This document shows positions 17,710-29,489 of a stretch of DNA of 64,000 bases, one piece after another. Both the position numbers and the translations under genes were made by a program. A model generated the notes under the pieces. It did not search any database. It had not been told where the DNA came from and saw only the letters and a program-made list of their open reading frames with translations. Origin of the DNA: Methylovulum sp. (lineage in GTDB: Bacteria > Pseudomonadota > Gammaproteobacteria > Methylococcales > Methylomonadaceae); contig NZ_JAQTZU010000005.1 of assembly GCF_028687615.1 (NCBI RefSeq), forward strand, positions 1 to 64,000, written 5' to 3'. The first letter of the stretch is position 1; each line of letters begins with the position of its first letter.

Positions 17710-17762
17710 TTCTGTCATTTCGTAGACTTAAGCCATTATCACAATAACGGAGCCTCCCCAAC

Positions 17763-19400
17763 ATGTCATCTTTGACTACTTCAAAAGCGTGGACTGCATT
17801 GCAAGACCATTACCATCAGATTAAAAATTTTGCCTTACGCGACGCTTTTGAACAGGATCCCCAACGCCACGCCAAATTATCACTGACTTTCAACGACATT
17901 CTGTTCGATTACTCAAAAAACCGAATTACCGAAGCGACCTTGCCCTTATTAATAGAGCTGGCAAAAGAGGTGAAGCTTGAAGAAAAAATCGAAGCCATGT
18001 TTTCAGGTGCCATGATCAACACCACTGAACAACGTGCGGTTTTGCATACCGCCTTACGCAACCGCAGCAATAAACCTGTTTATGTTGACGGCAAAGACGT
18101 GATGCCGGACATCAATCGGGTGTTGGCCAAAATGCGCATGTTTTGCGATTCAGTGCGTTCCGGTAATTGGAAAGGTTACACTGGCAAGGCCATTACCGAC
18201 GTGGTCAATATCGGCATAGGCGGCTCCGGCCTGGGTCCGAAAATGGTGTCTATGGCCTTGACTCCTTACAGCACAGAGGCTTTAAAAGTCCATTATGTTT
18301 CAAATGTTGATCAAACCGATGTTGTTGAAAAACTGAAGCCGCTCAATCCTGAAACCACCTTGTTCATTATTGCTTCGAAAATATTCAACACCCAAGAAAC
18401 CATGATGAACGCCAAATCCGCGAAAAACTGGTTTCTGGCGAAAGCACAAGACCCTAACGCCGTCGCCAAGCACTTCGTCGCCATTTCCACCCATGCGGAA
18501 AATGTTGCCGCCTTCGGCATCGATACCGACAACATGTTTGAATTCTGGGATTGGGTCGGCGGACGATTCTCGTTGTGGTCAGCCGTGGGTTTGTCCATCG
18601 CCTTGTACATTGGCATGGACAATTTCGAAGAGTTGCTGCAAGGCGCACATGAGGTGGATGGACATTTCCGCTCCACGCCGTTTGAAAAAAATATCCCCGT
18701 CATCATGGCCTTATTAGGCGTTTGGTATAACAACTTTTTCGACGCTGATTCCCACGCTTTACTGCCGTATGACCAGTCCATGCGCTATTTTGCCGATTAT
18801 TTCCAGCAAGGCGATATGGAAAGCAACGGCAAAAGCATCACCATGACAGGTGAAAAAGTCAACTACAGCACCGGCCCGATTATCTGGGGCCAGCCCGGCA
18901 CGAACGGGCAACATGCGTTTTTCCAGCTTATCCACCAAGGCACCAAACTGATACCCTGTGATTTTCTGGTTGCCGCCAACAGCCATTATAATTTGCCGGA
19001 ACACCACGATATTCTGGTTTCCAACTTCCTTGCCCAACCGGAAGCGTTGATGAAAGGCCGGACGCTTGAAGAGGTCAAACAGGAATTGACACCTGCCGAA
19101 TGTGAAGACCCTGTCTTGGTTGCGTCCAAAGTCTTTGAAGGCAACAAACCCTCGAATTCATTTTTGTGCAAAAAAATGACCCCGAAAACATTAGGTTCAT
19201 TGTTAGCATTTTATGAGCATAAGATTTTTGTCCAAGGCGTGATTTGGAATATCAACTCGTTTGACCAAATGGGCGTGGAATTGGGTAAAGTGTTGGCGAA
19301 AGTCATTTTGCCGGAATTGCAAAATGACGAAGTCATCAGCAGCCATGACAGTTCCACCAATGGGTTGATTAATGCCTATAAACGTTTGAAATCTTCGTAA
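17763..19400 (+). CDS. pgi: Glucose-6-phosphate isomerase
   Basis: 545 aa, full length for the bacterial/eukaryotic-type enzyme that interconverts glucose-6-phosphate and fructose-6-phosphate in the cytosol. Family signatures are present: [16 protein letters not shown] (about 149), the [17 protein letters not shown] region, and [15 protein letters not shown] near the C-terminus. RBS GGAG lies 10 nt before the ATG. The gene stands alone, converging with tadA after 37 bp. In type I methanotrophs this enzyme would connect ribulose-monophosphate-cycle hexose phosphates with glycogen and the oxidative pentose branch; that role is inferred from the presumed host. Confidence 0.96.
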   Translation: MSSLTTSKAWTALQDHYHQIKNFALRDAFEQDPQRHAKLSLTFNDILFDYSKNRITEATLPLLIELAKEVKLEEKIEAMFSGAMINTTEQRAVLHTALRNRSNKPVYVDGKDVMPDINRVLAKMRMFCDSVRSGNWKGYTGKAITDVVNIGIGGSGLGPKMVSMALTPYSTEALKVHYVSNVDQTDVVEKLKPLNPETTLFIIASKIFNTQETMMNAKSAKNWFLAKAQDPNAVAKHFVAISTHAENVAAFGIDTDNMFEFWDWVGGRFSLWSAVGLSIALYIGMDNFEELLQGAHEVDGHFRSTPFEKNIPVIMALLGVWYNNFFDADSHALLPYDQSMRYFADYFQQGDMESNGKSITMTGEKVNYSTGPIIWGQPGTNGQHAFFQLIHQGTKLIPCDFLVAANSHYNLPEHHDILVSNFLAQPEALMKGRTLEEVKQELTPAECEDPVLVASKVFEGNKPSNSFLCKKMTPKTLGSLLAFYEHKIFVQGVIWNINSFDQMGVELGKVLAKVILPELQNDEVISSHDSSTNGLINAYKRLKSS

Positions 19401-19437
19401 TTGACCCGGAACTGGCGCATTGCCGAAATGTTATGCG

Positions 19438-20046
<609 letters not shown>

Positions 20047-20133
20047 TCAGGCCCAACAACCCCGCCATCGCTCTGATCGTAGAACCCCCGTGTCGTTTCA
20101 AAATCAATTTTTCGTGCTTTTCGTGGACACCTT

Positions 20134-21717
20134 TTATTCCCATTCAATCGTCGCAGGCGGTTTGCCGGAAATGTCGTAAGTGACACGGGAAATGCCCGCC
20201 ACTTCGTTGATGATGCGGCGGGAAATCAAATCCAAAAACTCGTAAGGCAGATGCGCCCAACGGGCGGTCATAAAATCAATGGTTTCGACAGCGCGGATGG
20301 CGATGACATAATCGTACCGCCGCCCATCGCCCATGACACCGACAGATTTGACGGGCAGGAACACGGCAAATGCCTGGCTGACTTTATCGTACAAATCATG
20401 ACGGTACAGCTCTTCGATAAAAATTGCATCGGCAAGTCTTAACAAATCAGCGTATTCCTTTTTGACTTCACCTAAAATCCGCACGCCCAAACCAGGGCCG
20501 GGGAAGGGGTGGCGGAACACCATTTCGGCGGGCAGGCCCAATTCCAAACCAATTTTGCGCACTTCGTCCTTAAACAATTCACGCAATGGCTCGACCAGTT
20601 TCAATGTCATATTGTCCGGCAAACCGCCGACATTATGGTGGGATTTGATCAAATGCGCCTTGCCGCTTTTCGCGCCCGCCGATTCAATTACGTCAGGATA
20701 AATCGTGCCTTGTGCCAGCCAACGGGCATCGGTCAGTTTGGCGGCTTCTTGGTCGAAAATTTCGATGAACAAGTTACCGATGATTTTGCGTTTTTGCTCC
20801 GGGTCGCAGACACCCGCCAAGGCCGCCAAATAGCGCGCTTCGGCATTGACGCGGATGACTTTCACGCCCAGATGTTCGGCAAACACGACCATGACCTGGT
20901 CGCCTTCGTGCAGGCGCAACAGCCCGGTATCGACAAACACGCAAGTCAATTGAGTGCCAATCGCTTTGTGTAACAAGGCCGCGACAACGGACGAATCGAC
21001 GCCGCCCGACAAACCTAAAATCACATGGTCGCTACCGACTTTGGTACGCACGGTCTGGATGCTGCCTTCAATGATGTGGCCTGCCGTCCATAACGCTTCG
21101 CAGCCGCAAATGTCCAAGACAAAACGCGACAAGATACGTCCGCCTTGTTGGGTGTGCGTCACTTCGGGATGGAATTGCAGGGCGTAAAAACGGTTGGTTT
21201 CGTCGGCGATACCGGCAATCGGCGCACCCTCGGAACTGGCGATGAGCATGAATCCTTCGGGGAGAACCGTCACGCGGTCGCCGTGGCTCATCCAGACATC
21301 CAGCAAGCCATAGCCTTCGGGCGACAAATGGTCTTCAATACCGTTCAGTAATTTGGAATGCCCACGGGCGCGGATTTGCGCGTAGCCAAATTCGCGGTGG
21401 CTGGAGCTTTCGACTTTGCCGCCCAGTTGTTCCGCCATCGTCTGCATTCCGTAGCATATCCCCAGCACGGGTACGCCCAGTTCAAACACGATCTGCGGGA
21501 CGCGGGGCGTGTCATTGCTGGTGACGGTTTCCGGCCCACCGGAGAGGATGATGCCGTTGGGCGCGAAATTTTGCACTTCGTCGGCAGGGCATTCGCAGGA
21601 ATAAATTTCGCAATAAACGCCAATTTCGCGGATGCGGCGGGCGATGAGCTGCGTATATTGGGAGCCAAAATCCAGGATCAGGATTTTGTGTGCGTGGATG
21701 TCGGTTGTTTGCGTCAC
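20134..21717 (-). CDS. guaA: GMP synthase (glutamine-hydrolysing)
   Basis: 527 aa. It converts XMP to GMP in two modules. The N-terminal class I glutamine amidotransferase has the nucleophile in GICYGMQ and the His-Glu pair in FHPEVTH. The C-terminal ATP pyrophosphatase has the P-loop LSGGVDSS and the dimerisation segment [16 protein letters not shown], ending KPPATIEWE as in E. coli. The start is taken as GTG (21715-21717), which places [19 protein letters not shown] like other GuaA proteins. There is no ATG in the upstream frame, which opens at a TTG inside or beyond a terminator hairpin. guaB is not adjacent but 4.3 kb away on the other strand. Confidence 0.95.
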   Translation of the reverse strand: MTQTTDIHAHKILILDFGSQYTQLIARRIREIGVYCEIYSCECPADEVQNFAPNGIILSGGPETVTSNDTPRVPQIVFELGVPVLGICYGMQTMAEQLGGKVESSSHREFGYAQIRARGHSKLLNGIEDHLSPEGYGLLDVWMSHGDRVTVLPEGFMLIASSEGAPIAGIADETNRFYALQFHPEVTHTQQGGRILSRFVLDICGCEALWTAGHIIEGSIQTVRTKVGSDHVILGLSGGVDSSVVAALLHKAIGTQLTCVFVDTGLLRLHEGDQVMVVFAEHLGVKVIRVNAEARYLAALAGVCDPEQKRKIIGNLFIEIFDQEAAKLTDARWLAQGTIYPDVIESAGAKSGKAHLIKSHHNVGGLPDNMTLKLVEPLRELFKDEVRKIGLELGLPAEMVFRHPFPGPGLGVRILGEVKKEYADLLRLADAIFIEELYRHDLYDKVSQAFAVFLPVKSVGVMGDGRRYDYVIAIRAVETIDFMTARWAHLPYEFLDLISRRIINEVAGISRVTYDISGKPPATIEWE

Positions 21718-21747
21718 GGTTGCACTCGGTTCGATGGGTGTGGTTTG

Positions 21748-21781
21748 TCCAAAAATAAAAAGGGGTTCACAAAGAACCCCT
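21748..21781 (-). terminator. Rho-independent terminator just upstream of guaA
   Basis: On the minus strand AGGGGTTC and GAACCCCT pair across a 5-nt loop, followed by TTTTTATTTTTG. It lies about 95 bp beyond the stop of the glycine-zipper lipoprotein gene, so it may simply end that transcript. It is also only about 31 bp before the guaA start, leaving hardly any room for a separate guaA promoter, so attenuation of guaA is possible. Confidence 0.8.
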
Positions 21782-21876
21782 CGAATCAATCTATCATATC
21801 GTTACCGCTTTAACATTCCAAGGCCAAGAAAATGGCTTTTTTGAAAATTAACGGCTCGATATTGAACAAGGCAAGA

Positions 21877-22272
21877 TTAACGGATGACATGGTGTCCACG
21901 TCCGCTCATGCAGTTGTTATAAGCATTTTTATAGCGTTCTTCGGCTGTAAAGCCCTGTTTGGCTGCGCCACCCAAACCGCCAGCCGCCGCACCTATCGCA
22001 GCACCCATGCCCGGATTGCCGGTGAATGCACCGACCACGGCCCCGCTAGCACCGCCGACTAAGCCACCTACGCCGGCACCGATAGCCGTTTCTTTTGCCG
22101 TGCCACCTGAGGCTTGCGAGGCCAGTTGTTTGCATTCCGCCATATCCTGGTTAATACGGAAGGCATTAGGGTCATTATAGCTATCAACGGTAGGCGTCCA
22201 TCCCGTTTGGCTCGCACATCCAGAAAGCGCCAATATTCCTACAACAGCCAGCTTGATCGATAATTTTTTCAT
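21877..22272 (-). CDS. Glycine-zipper outer-membrane lipoprotein
   Basis: 131 aa. Lipoprotein signal with lipobox LSGC, followed by a short polar region and then a glycine-zipper segment (GAGVGGLVGGASGAVVGAF, then GMGAAIGAAAGGLGGAA). Such zippers insert into or associate with membranes, as in SlyB/Rcs-type and YMGG proteins. The C-terminus (YKNAYNNCMSGRGHHVI) keeps the Cys motif seen in many of these small lipoproteins. Start: ATG at 22270-22272 with AGGAAA upstream; the longer frame adds an unlikely 11 residues. Probably an envelope stress or stability factor; the exact role is unknown. Confidence 0.82.
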   Translation of the reverse strand: MKKLSIKLAVVGILALSGCASQTGWTPTVDSYNDPNAFRINQDMAECKQLASQASGGTAKETAIGAGVGGLVGGASGAVVGAFTGNPGMGAAIGAAAGGLGGAAKQGFTAEERYKNAYNNCMSGRGHHVIR

Positions 22273-22305
22273 GTAAATTTCCTTTATTGTTAATGTAACA
22301 GGCAT

Positions 22306-22665
22306 TCCAGTTTATTTAAGGCATTCTGAATCAATCCTGAATTTCAGTTTATCTAACATACACCCTAAAACTAAAAATCTTGGGACGTAATTATACTTAG
22401 GATTTGGCTAAAAATAACTTCCCGGAACCATTCTTGAAACCCTAGACCTGACAGGTTTCAAAAACCTGTCAGGTCTTAATATCGGGAAGTTATTAATGGT
22501 CAAACCCTTAACAGGTTCAATCATGTTTTTGGTTTTTGGAGCGCGGTCATCTTGACCGCAACTGGCGGGCAGGATGCCCGCGCTCCCCCCAGTTTGCAAC
22601 GTCCCACTAAAAACCGAAAACTTGACCGCTTGAAGTATACCTAACAGGTTCAATCATGTTTTGGC
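22306..22665. other. Intergenic region packed with nested hairpins
   Basis: About 360 bp with no gene. It contains the inverted pair AATAACTTCCCG / CGGGAAGTTATT (22413-22494) enclosing a perfect 15-bp stem (22444-22458 with 22462-22476, AGACCTGACAGGTTT). There is also a long imperfect palindrome at 22538-22586 bounded by GGAGCGCGG and CCGCGCTCC, and 21-bp direct repeats at 22509-22529 and 22642-22662. Confidence 0.75.
22509..22662. repeat. 21-bp direct repeats flanking a palindrome
   Basis: TAACAGGTTCAATCATGTTTT occurs at 22509-22529 and again, identical, at 22642-22662, the second copy ending 3 bp before the stop codon of the DUF2914 gene. The 112 bp between them hold the palindrome at 22538-22586. 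This looks like insertion of a palindromic element with duplication of neighbouring DNA, or a tandem duplication interrupted later. Confidence 0.7.
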
Positions 22666-23394
22666 TTATTCTTGTTCTGTGATGAGTTCCAAATATTTTT
22701 CATCCAACAAATTGCCGTGGTCATCAACCAGCCTGACCGTCCAGTTGCCGCCGGCTTGCCCATCCAACGTGCGATGCGTGGTCACGCGCCAACGGTCGGC
22801 ACTGACTAGTAGCGGCTCTTTGGCGACCTGGATGCCATCACGCAGCCATTCATGGTAAAGGGTTTTTCCGTTCATCCCCCTCAACTCAGTGAAATAATAC
22901 ACCGTGACCGGCTTGTCAGGTTTTACGCGTAAGGCCTGGGGTGCTTCATTGGCCGGCTCCTTATTTAGGACCCGCATGGTCAGCAAGGCCCGGCGTACCC
23001 GTGGTGATTCTTTTGATGACGGTGCAACTTGAGAAATACCAACCTGTTTGTTGATGCTTAACGGTTCCTTTTCGTTGCTCATTCTGGAATCGACAGGCGC
23101 GGCATTATGGTTTTCAGGGCTTGCCACGGCTTGCGTTTTAGCAGGGCTTGCCACCGAAGTTTGCGAAATGCCCCCACTCTCCCTAGCTTTGGCAACAACG
23201 GCAACCGGTTTTCCATCGCCTCCGCTAAAAATATAAACCAGCAACACTAGCAAACCAAGCAACAGCCCTGCCGCCAAGCCAATTCGCCGGACATTCCAAA
23301 CCGTTATGACTTGGGCGGTCGGCTGTGATCCGTCACCTGCCTTTGTAGCAGTCGGATACTTAACTTTAATCACCAGATTTCTTTTCTCAGCCAT
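22666..23394 (-). CDS. DUF2914-domain membrane protein
   Basis: 242 aa. A short cytoplasmic N-terminus (about 1-40), one membrane helix (about 43-60, IGLAAGLLLGLLVLLVYIF), a low-complexity Ala/Ser-rich linker, and a C-terminal DUF2914 domain: VYYFTELRGMNGKTLYHEWL, VSADRWRVTTHRTL, GNWTVRLVDDHGNLL. DUF2914 is a small beta-rich domain often exported or periplasmic; its function is not established. The start at 23392-23394 (MAEKRN) is preferred over one three codons upstream. The stop lies at the edge of a duplicated 21-bp sequence. It follows trpC in the same direction with a gap of 47 bp between the trpC stop and this start. Confidence 0.75.
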   Translation of the reverse strand: MAEKRNLVIKVKYPTATKAGDGSQPTAQVITVWNVRRIGLAAGLLLGLLVLLVYIFSGGDGKPVAVVAKARESGGISQTSVASPAKTQAVASPENHNAAPVDSRMSNEKEPLSINKQVGISQVAPSSKESPRVRRALLTMRVLNKEPANEAPQALRVKPDKPVTVYYFTELRGMNGKTLYHEWLRDGIQVAKEPLLVSADRWRVTTHRTLDGQAGGNWTVRLVDDHGNLLDEKYLELITEQE

Positions 23395-23441
23395 AACGAT
23401 CACTCAAAGTCGGTTTAACTAGCAATAGCCTGTTTATTTTT

Positions 23442-24242
23442 TTACAGCATAAACAATTCACGCATTTTTTGGCCAGGACTGTCCGCACGCATAAATGCCT
23501 CGCCAACCAAAAAACTGTAAATGCCGTTGTCCAGCATCAACCTGACATCTTCCGGCGTATGGATACCGCTTTCGGTGATGATGATGCGTCCCGCCGGGAC
23601 TTGTGCCTGTAAATCCAGAGTCGTTTGCAAAGCCGTATCAAATGTACGCAAATTTCGGTTATTGATGCCCAGCAACGGGGTGTCCAAGACCAGGGCGCGG
23701 GCCAGTTCTTCGGTATTATGCACTTCCACTAGCACATCCATGCTTAATTGCTTGGCGATAGCTTCCAGTTCGTGCATCAGGCTATCTTCCAACGCGGCGA
23801 CAATCAGCAAGATGCAGTCGGCCCCTAAAGCACGGGCTTCGTAGATTTGGTAAGGATCGACCATAAAATCTTTCCTCAGTACGGGTAGCGGGCAACGTTC
23901 CCTAACCATTTGCAGATACACTTCGGAACCTTGGAAAAATTCCTTATCGGTCAATACCGACAAACACGTCGCGCCATTCATCGCATAATCTTGGGCGATG
24001 CTGACGGGTTCAAAGTTTTCGCGGATCACGCCTTTGCTAGGAGAGGCTTTTTTGATTTCGGCAATAATTGCCGCTTGTTTGGCGGCGACTTTTCTTTGCA
24101 AAGCCTCGGCAAAACCGCGCGGCTTAGTGACGGTTTCGGCAATGTCTTCCAGGTTGGCAATCGACCTTGATTGTTTGCGCTTGGCGACTTCGAGCGTTTT
24201 TTGGTCAAGGATTTTTTGTAAAATATCAGGGGGATTGGTCAT
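23442..24242 (-). CDS. trpC: Indole-3-glycerol phosphate synthase
   Basis: A 266-aa TIM-barrel enzyme that closes the indole ring in tryptophan synthesis. Signature [13 protein letters not shown] (catalytic Lys) is at about residue 60, [22 protein letters not shown] follows, and [10 protein letters not shown] and [10 protein letters not shown] mark later active-site loops. It stands alone as a monofunctional protein, not fused to trpF as in enterics. It lies 58 bp after trpD in the same direction, the usual order trpD-trpC. Confidence 0.95.
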   Translation of the reverse strand: MTNPPDILQKILDQKTLEVAKRKQSRSIANLEDIAETVTKPRGFAEALQRKVAAKQAAIIAEIKKASPSKGVIRENFEPVSIAQDYAMNGATCLSVLTDKEFFQGSEVYLQMVRERCPLPVLRKDFMVDPYQIYEARALGADCILLIVAALEDSLMHELEAIAKQLSMDVLVEVHNTEELARALVLDTPLLGINNRNLRTFDTALQTTLDLQAQVPAGRIIITESGIHTPEDVRLMLDNGIYSFLVGEAFMRADSPGQKMRELFML

Positions 24243-24300
24243 ATTGCAGTCAACAAATGGCGGTGGTTATGGGGATTGGGTGGCGGCATCATTGCAACAG

Positions 24301-25332
24301 TCAAGCACCCGGCGCAGTGAACTGTTGGCTAAATTCAATCAAGGCGGTCATTTTGCCACGGGCAGCGCCGCTGGCTATGGCTTGCCGCGCCTTTGCCACG
24401 CCGGTTGCAATTGAATCGGCGAGATTGGCTGCGTACAGGGCGGCCCCTGCGTTCAGCAAGACAATATCCCGTGCCGCCCCAGGCTGGTCGTCCAGCACAC
24501 TTTTAACCATAGCCAAACTGGATGCCGCATCGGTGACGGCCAATCCGGCAAGGCTGGCCCGTTCCAAGCCGAATTGTTCCGGGGTGAGCGTGTAGGTGAA
24601 AATTTGACCATCGCGTAATTCGGCAACACTTGATGCCGAGGCAATGCTGAGTTCATCCAAACCATCATCGGCATGGACGACCAAAACATGCCGGCTACCG
24701 AGTTTTTTCAACACTTCCGCCAAGGGCACCAGCCATTCTTTGCCAAACACGCCGATTAACTGGTTGGGCGCGGCGGCTGGATTAACCAGCGGCCCCAGGA
24801 CATTAAACAGCGTCCTAACGCCCATTTCTTTGCGTACCTGGCGGGTATGCCTCATCGCGCCGTGATGGTTGGGCGCGAACAAGAAGCCTACGCCTAGGTT
24901 ATTGACGCATGAGGCGACTTGCGCGGCGGTCAAGTTGAGGTTGACCCCCGCCGCTTCCAGCACGTCGGCACTGCCACAAGTGCTGGAGACCGAGCGGTTG
25001 CCGTGTTTGGCGACTTGCCCGCCCGCCGCCGCGACGACAAACGCGCAAGTCGTGGAAATATTGAAGGTGTTGGCGCCATCGCCGCCGGTACCGCAGGTGT
25101 CGATAACATGTTCGCCGTTGACCGTGATTTTGTCCGCTAATTCGCGCATCACTTCGGCGGCGGCGGTGATTTCATCAACACTTTCGCCCTTGCAACGTAA
25201 AGCGACCAAAAAACCACCTAGTTGTGCGTCGGTGGCTTTGCCTGCCATGATCTCGCGCATCACGCCGCGCATGGCTTCAAGACAGAGGTCTTGCCGCTCC
25301 AATACCGCTTGTAGCGCGTTTCTAATGTCCAT
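24301..25332 (-). CDS. trpD: Anthranilate phosphoribosyltransferase
   Basis: A 343-aa enzyme that transfers phosphoribose to anthranilate. It has [17 protein letters not shown] (PRPP-binding glycine loop, about 79-95), [19 protein letters not shown], and [23 protein letters not shown] (anthranilate channel). The usual partner trpG (glutamine amidotransferase) is not next to it; upstream instead is a small lipoprotein gene only 12 bp away, on the same strand. Confidence 0.95.
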   Translation of the reverse strand: MDIRNALQAVLERQDLCLEAMRGVMREIMAGKATDAQLGGFLVALRCKGESVDEITAAAEVMRELADKITVNGEHVIDTCGTGGDGANTFNISTTCAFVVAAAGGQVAKHGNRSVSSTCGSADVLEAAGVNLNLTAAQVASCVNNLGVGFLFAPNHHGAMRHTRQVRKEMGVRTLFNVLGPLVNPAAAPNQLIGVFGKEWLVPLAEVLKKLGSRHVLVVHADDGLDELSIASASSVAELRDGQIFTYTLTPEQFGLERASLAGLAVTDAASSLAMVKSVLDDQPGAARDIVLLNAGAALYAANLADSIATGVAKARQAIASGAARGKMTALIEFSQQFTAPGA

Positions 25333-25344
25333 CGTGCCTATTAA

Positions 25345-25821
25345 TTAAGGCGCGGCCGCAGGTGCTGGGTGCGAGAAATTTGGCTCTTTGGGCGGTACGT
25401 TTTCTTGCAAACAATGGTAGGCGGCGTTTTCGTATTTGATTCGTAAGGATTGCGGGTTTTCATGTTCATCCAAAAACTTTTCCGCTTCTTGCGCGGTTAG
25501 GTCTTTCATCAAAAACGTGGCGATACAGGTGCAGGGACGTTCAAAACGCTTTTTGTCTTCATCTTTATTGTCCGAGTTTTTTGTTTCCCGCTCAACACAT
25601 TGCGCCGCAAATACTTGCTCAAATTTTTGCTTTTCATTCTCAGTGACTTTAGCCTCGCCGGAATGGTCAAACGGGTTGGGGTTATGGGTGGGTTTGCTTT
25701 TAGTTGCCACCGGTTTTTCTTTCTTATCTGAATTATCTGAACAGCCACTGACCGACAAGGCCAAGACACCACACACCATCGCTGCAAAAATAATTTTTGA
25801 GGTCAATTGTAAAGTTTTCAT
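25345..25821 (-). CDS. Small Cys-containing lipoprotein upstream of trpD
   Basis: 158 aa. Lipoprotein signal (KIIFAAMVCGVLALS) with lipobox VSGC, then a very charged, Lys/Glu/Asn-rich region, and a domain with three further Cys (AAQCVE, RPCTCIA) plus one in AYHCLQ. The C-terminus is Pro/Ala-rich. The pattern (Cys early, CxC, an EAEKFLDEH helix, late Cys) suggests a disulphide-stabilised helical domain; I do not recognise the family. The start is taken at 25819-25821 so that the lipobox falls at a normal distance; an ATG five codons earlier is possible. It shares a transcript with trpD-trpC and is divergent from guaB. Confidence 0.7.
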   Translation of the reverse strand: MKTLQLTSKIIFAAMVCGVLALSVSGCSDNSDKKEKPVATKSKPTHNPNPFDHSGEAKVTENEKQKFEQVFAAQCVERETKNSDNKDEDKKRFERPCTCIATFLMKDLTAQEAEKFLDEHENPQSLRIKYENAAYHCLQENVPPKEPNFSHPAPAAAP

Positions 25822-25969
25822 AAGGTTTGGACGCATGAATAATGTTAAGAAGACGCACAGTTTGCTTATATTCCAAGCCTGTGGCTTATGCAGGAAAGTT
25901 TCAGACTTTATCATTTTATTCAACGGCATTCTACTTTCTTGCATGTCCTCGGACGGCTCATGACCGTAA

Positions 25970-27511
<1,542 letters not shown>

Positions 27512-28008
27512 TTTCCTCGGGATTGTTAAGACCGATTGCCTTCACGCAAACTGTTTGGCAATGAATTAATGGCTTTGCTCGCCCAATAACCAACCGGCCG
27601 CCAATGTGTATGCCCCTAATTTATTGTAAGTGGCGGGCTATTAAGATAATGTACTTAAGAATAGGCATGAAATAACTTGAACATTTGATTTCCCTCACCC
27701 TAGCCCTCTCCCGGTGGGAGAGGGAACAAGTTGTCGATGTTATTTCATGCCCGTTCCTTAGGTGGTTTTCGATAAAGAACATACCATCAAAAATACTTTT
27801 TCGTAGAAAAACTAAAGTCCACGAAAATCACGAAAAAGATAACTTGGAGACGTTTTTTTCGTGTTTTTTGTGTCGCCTAATGCGCCTACTGTTGGCTTTC
27901 GTGGACAGATTTTTTGGTAAATTCATTGCAGGAAATCGCCTTAGCTTGACGAAAACCCTCCTGCCTTCATACATCGGCTGACCATATCAGACTTAAGGGT
28001 ACAACATC
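27512..28008. other. Repeat-rich intergenic region
   Basis: About 500 bp, no gene. It holds a family-3 element (27654-27761), whose interior includes the common CCCTCACCCTAGCCCTCTCC stretch. It also holds a pair of Cys-His-like CACGAA motifs: GTCCACGAAAATCACGAAAAA at 27817-27837 and TTTCGTGGACA near 27897-27907, forming inverted ends. Related CGTGGACA sequence lies at 20108-20129 and a degenerate relative near 47490-47520. An AAGGG ribosome-binding site sits just before the next gene; no convincing promoter was seen. Confidence 0.6.
27654..27761. repeat. Small interspersed element, family 3, copy B
   Basis: The left end CTTAAGAATAGGCATGAAAT and the right end, whose complement begins CTAAGGAACGGGCATGAAAT, form imperfect inverted repeats. 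The right end is identical to the left end of the element at 13852-13976 over ggaacgggcatgaaataa. No target duplication is visible. Confidence 0.6.
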
Positions 28009-29481
28009 ATGGGGATGCTCAGCCTATTGCTCTGGACTCCGGCTATTGGCAGCTTGCTGCTGATATGGATTCCCGGACAAAATATCAGCCAAGTGCGTCT
28101 GGTTGCCAACCTGTCCACAACGGCAACCTTATTGCTCAGTGCTTGGCTGCTTAGCCAATATGCCCCCCATGACCCCGCCTTGCAATTCACCGAGTTTTTT
28201 GCCATCAACCCGGCTTTGGGCAGTGCTTATTCACTGGGTGTTGATGGTTTGTCCATGCCCTTGCTAATGCTTTGCACCTTGCTTTCATCAGCCGCCATGT
28301 TGGCTTCGCTAAACCTGGGCATACATGCCAAAGCCTTTCATCTCTGCTTGCTGGTTTTGGAATTCGGTATGCTGGGCGTATTGCTCGCCCAAGATTGGGT
28401 GTTGTTTTATATTTTTTGGGAAATCAGTTTAATTCCGCTGTTCTTTTTGATTGGTCGTTGGGGCGGCAACCGTAGCCATGCCGCCAGCCTCAATTTTGTC
28501 TTCTACGCGCTAGTAGGCTCCGTGTCCATGTTGATCAGTTTGCTGGCCCTTAGCCAGTACCATCTTGAACATAGCGGTTCGTTAATGACATCGATCCAGA
28601 ACTCGGCGAAAGCGATGCCAGTCCAGCAACAAGTTTGGGTGCTGCTGGGCTTTTTGCTTGGTTTTGGCATCAAATTGCCGATTTTCCCTTTACACGGCTG
28701 GCTACCGCTGGCGTTTGTCAAAGCTCCAGTGGCGGTCAGTTTGTTATTGTCAGGCGTGTTATTCAAAATGGCGGCTTATGGCTTGCTCAGGGTCTTGGTC
28801 ATCCTGCCGGACGCGGCGCATATCCTGCAACCCTTGCTGGTGTTGCTGGCACTGACCGGTATGTTGTATGGCTGCTTGCTGGCTTGGCGGCAAAGCCATC
28901 TGAAAGCCATGATCGCTTATGCTTCCATCAGCCAAATGGGAGTGGTGCTTTTGGGCATCAGCAACCTGAATCAAGCGGGCATTCAGAGTGCGGTACTGCA
29001 AATGACCGCCCACAGCTTGACTGCCGGGGCGTTGTTGTTGTTGACCGAGCAACTGTACCAACGCACCCATAGCCGCTTAGTCCAAGATTATGGCGGCCTG
29101 ATACCCTTGATGCCGCGCTGGTCTGGCCTGATGATTATCAGCCTGTTCGCCGCAATGAATTTGCCAGGGACTATCGGTTTTATTGCCGAATTGCAAACCC
29201 TGGCGGCTTTTTATCCGCAATGGGGATGGCTATGGGTTTTTATCGCATTTAGCCTATTGATTACCGCCGCTTACCTCATCCGCACCCTTAGCCTGTTGTT
29301 TATTGGCGAAATTCCACCGCCCCGCCAAGCACTGGAGGATTCGCGTCCGTTAGAAGCGCTGGTGGCGGGGATCATGGTCACGGCTATCGTGGCCTTGGGC
29401 TTGTTACCTGAATCATTGCTTGATTTGTCAGCCAGCACGATTTCGCACCTGCATCATTTGCTCAATCCCCTGGCTTTATAG
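28009..29481 (+). CDS. NuoM/DabB-like proton-translocating membrane subunit
   Basis: 490 aa, about 14 hydrophobic helices, homologous to the NuoM/NuoL/MrpD antiporter-like subunits. Key residues are placed as in that family: Glu in YIFWEISLIPLFFLIG (helix 5 Glu), Lys in GFGIKLPIFPLHGWLPLAF (helix 7 Lys and HGWLP loop), and His/Lys later in QMTAHSLTAGALLLL. No other complex I genes surround it, so it is not part of nuo. Instead it is followed after 8 bp by a DUF2309-type (DabA-like) protein. This makes it the DabB/MpsA-like half of a two-gene inorganic-carbon or ion-transport unit, though closer to NuoM than usual. RBS AAGGG is upstream. Confidence 0.8.
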   Translation: MGMLSLLLWTPAIGSLLLIWIPGQNISQVRLVANLSTTATLLLSAWLLSQYAPHDPALQFTEFFAINPALGSAYSLGVDGLSMPLLMLCTLLSSAAMLASLNLGIHAKAFHLCLLVLEFGMLGVLLAQDWVLFYIFWEISLIPLFFLIGRWGGNRSHAASLNFVFYALVGSVSMLISLLALSQYHLEHSGSLMTSIQNSAKAMPVQQQVWVLLGFLLGFGIKLPIFPLHGWLPLAFVKAPVAVSLLLSGVLFKMAAYGLLRVLVILPDAAHILQPLLVLLALTGMLYGCLLAWRQSHLKAMIAYASISQMGVVLLGISNLNQAGIQSAVLQMTAHSLTAGALLLLTEQLYQRTHSRLVQDYGGLIPLMPRWSGLMIISLFAAMNLPGTIGFIAELQTLAAFYPQWGWLWVFIAFSLLITAAYLIRTLSLLFIGEIPPPRQALEDSRPLEALVAGIMVTAIVALGLLPESLLDLSASTISHLHHLLNPLAL

Positions 29482-29489
29482 GTTCAAGC

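Noticed and set aside
27690-27735. CRISPR-like or terminator structure around CCCTCTCCCGGTGGGAGAGGG
   Set aside because: A single palindrome inside a family-3 element; no repeat-spacer array and no T-run.
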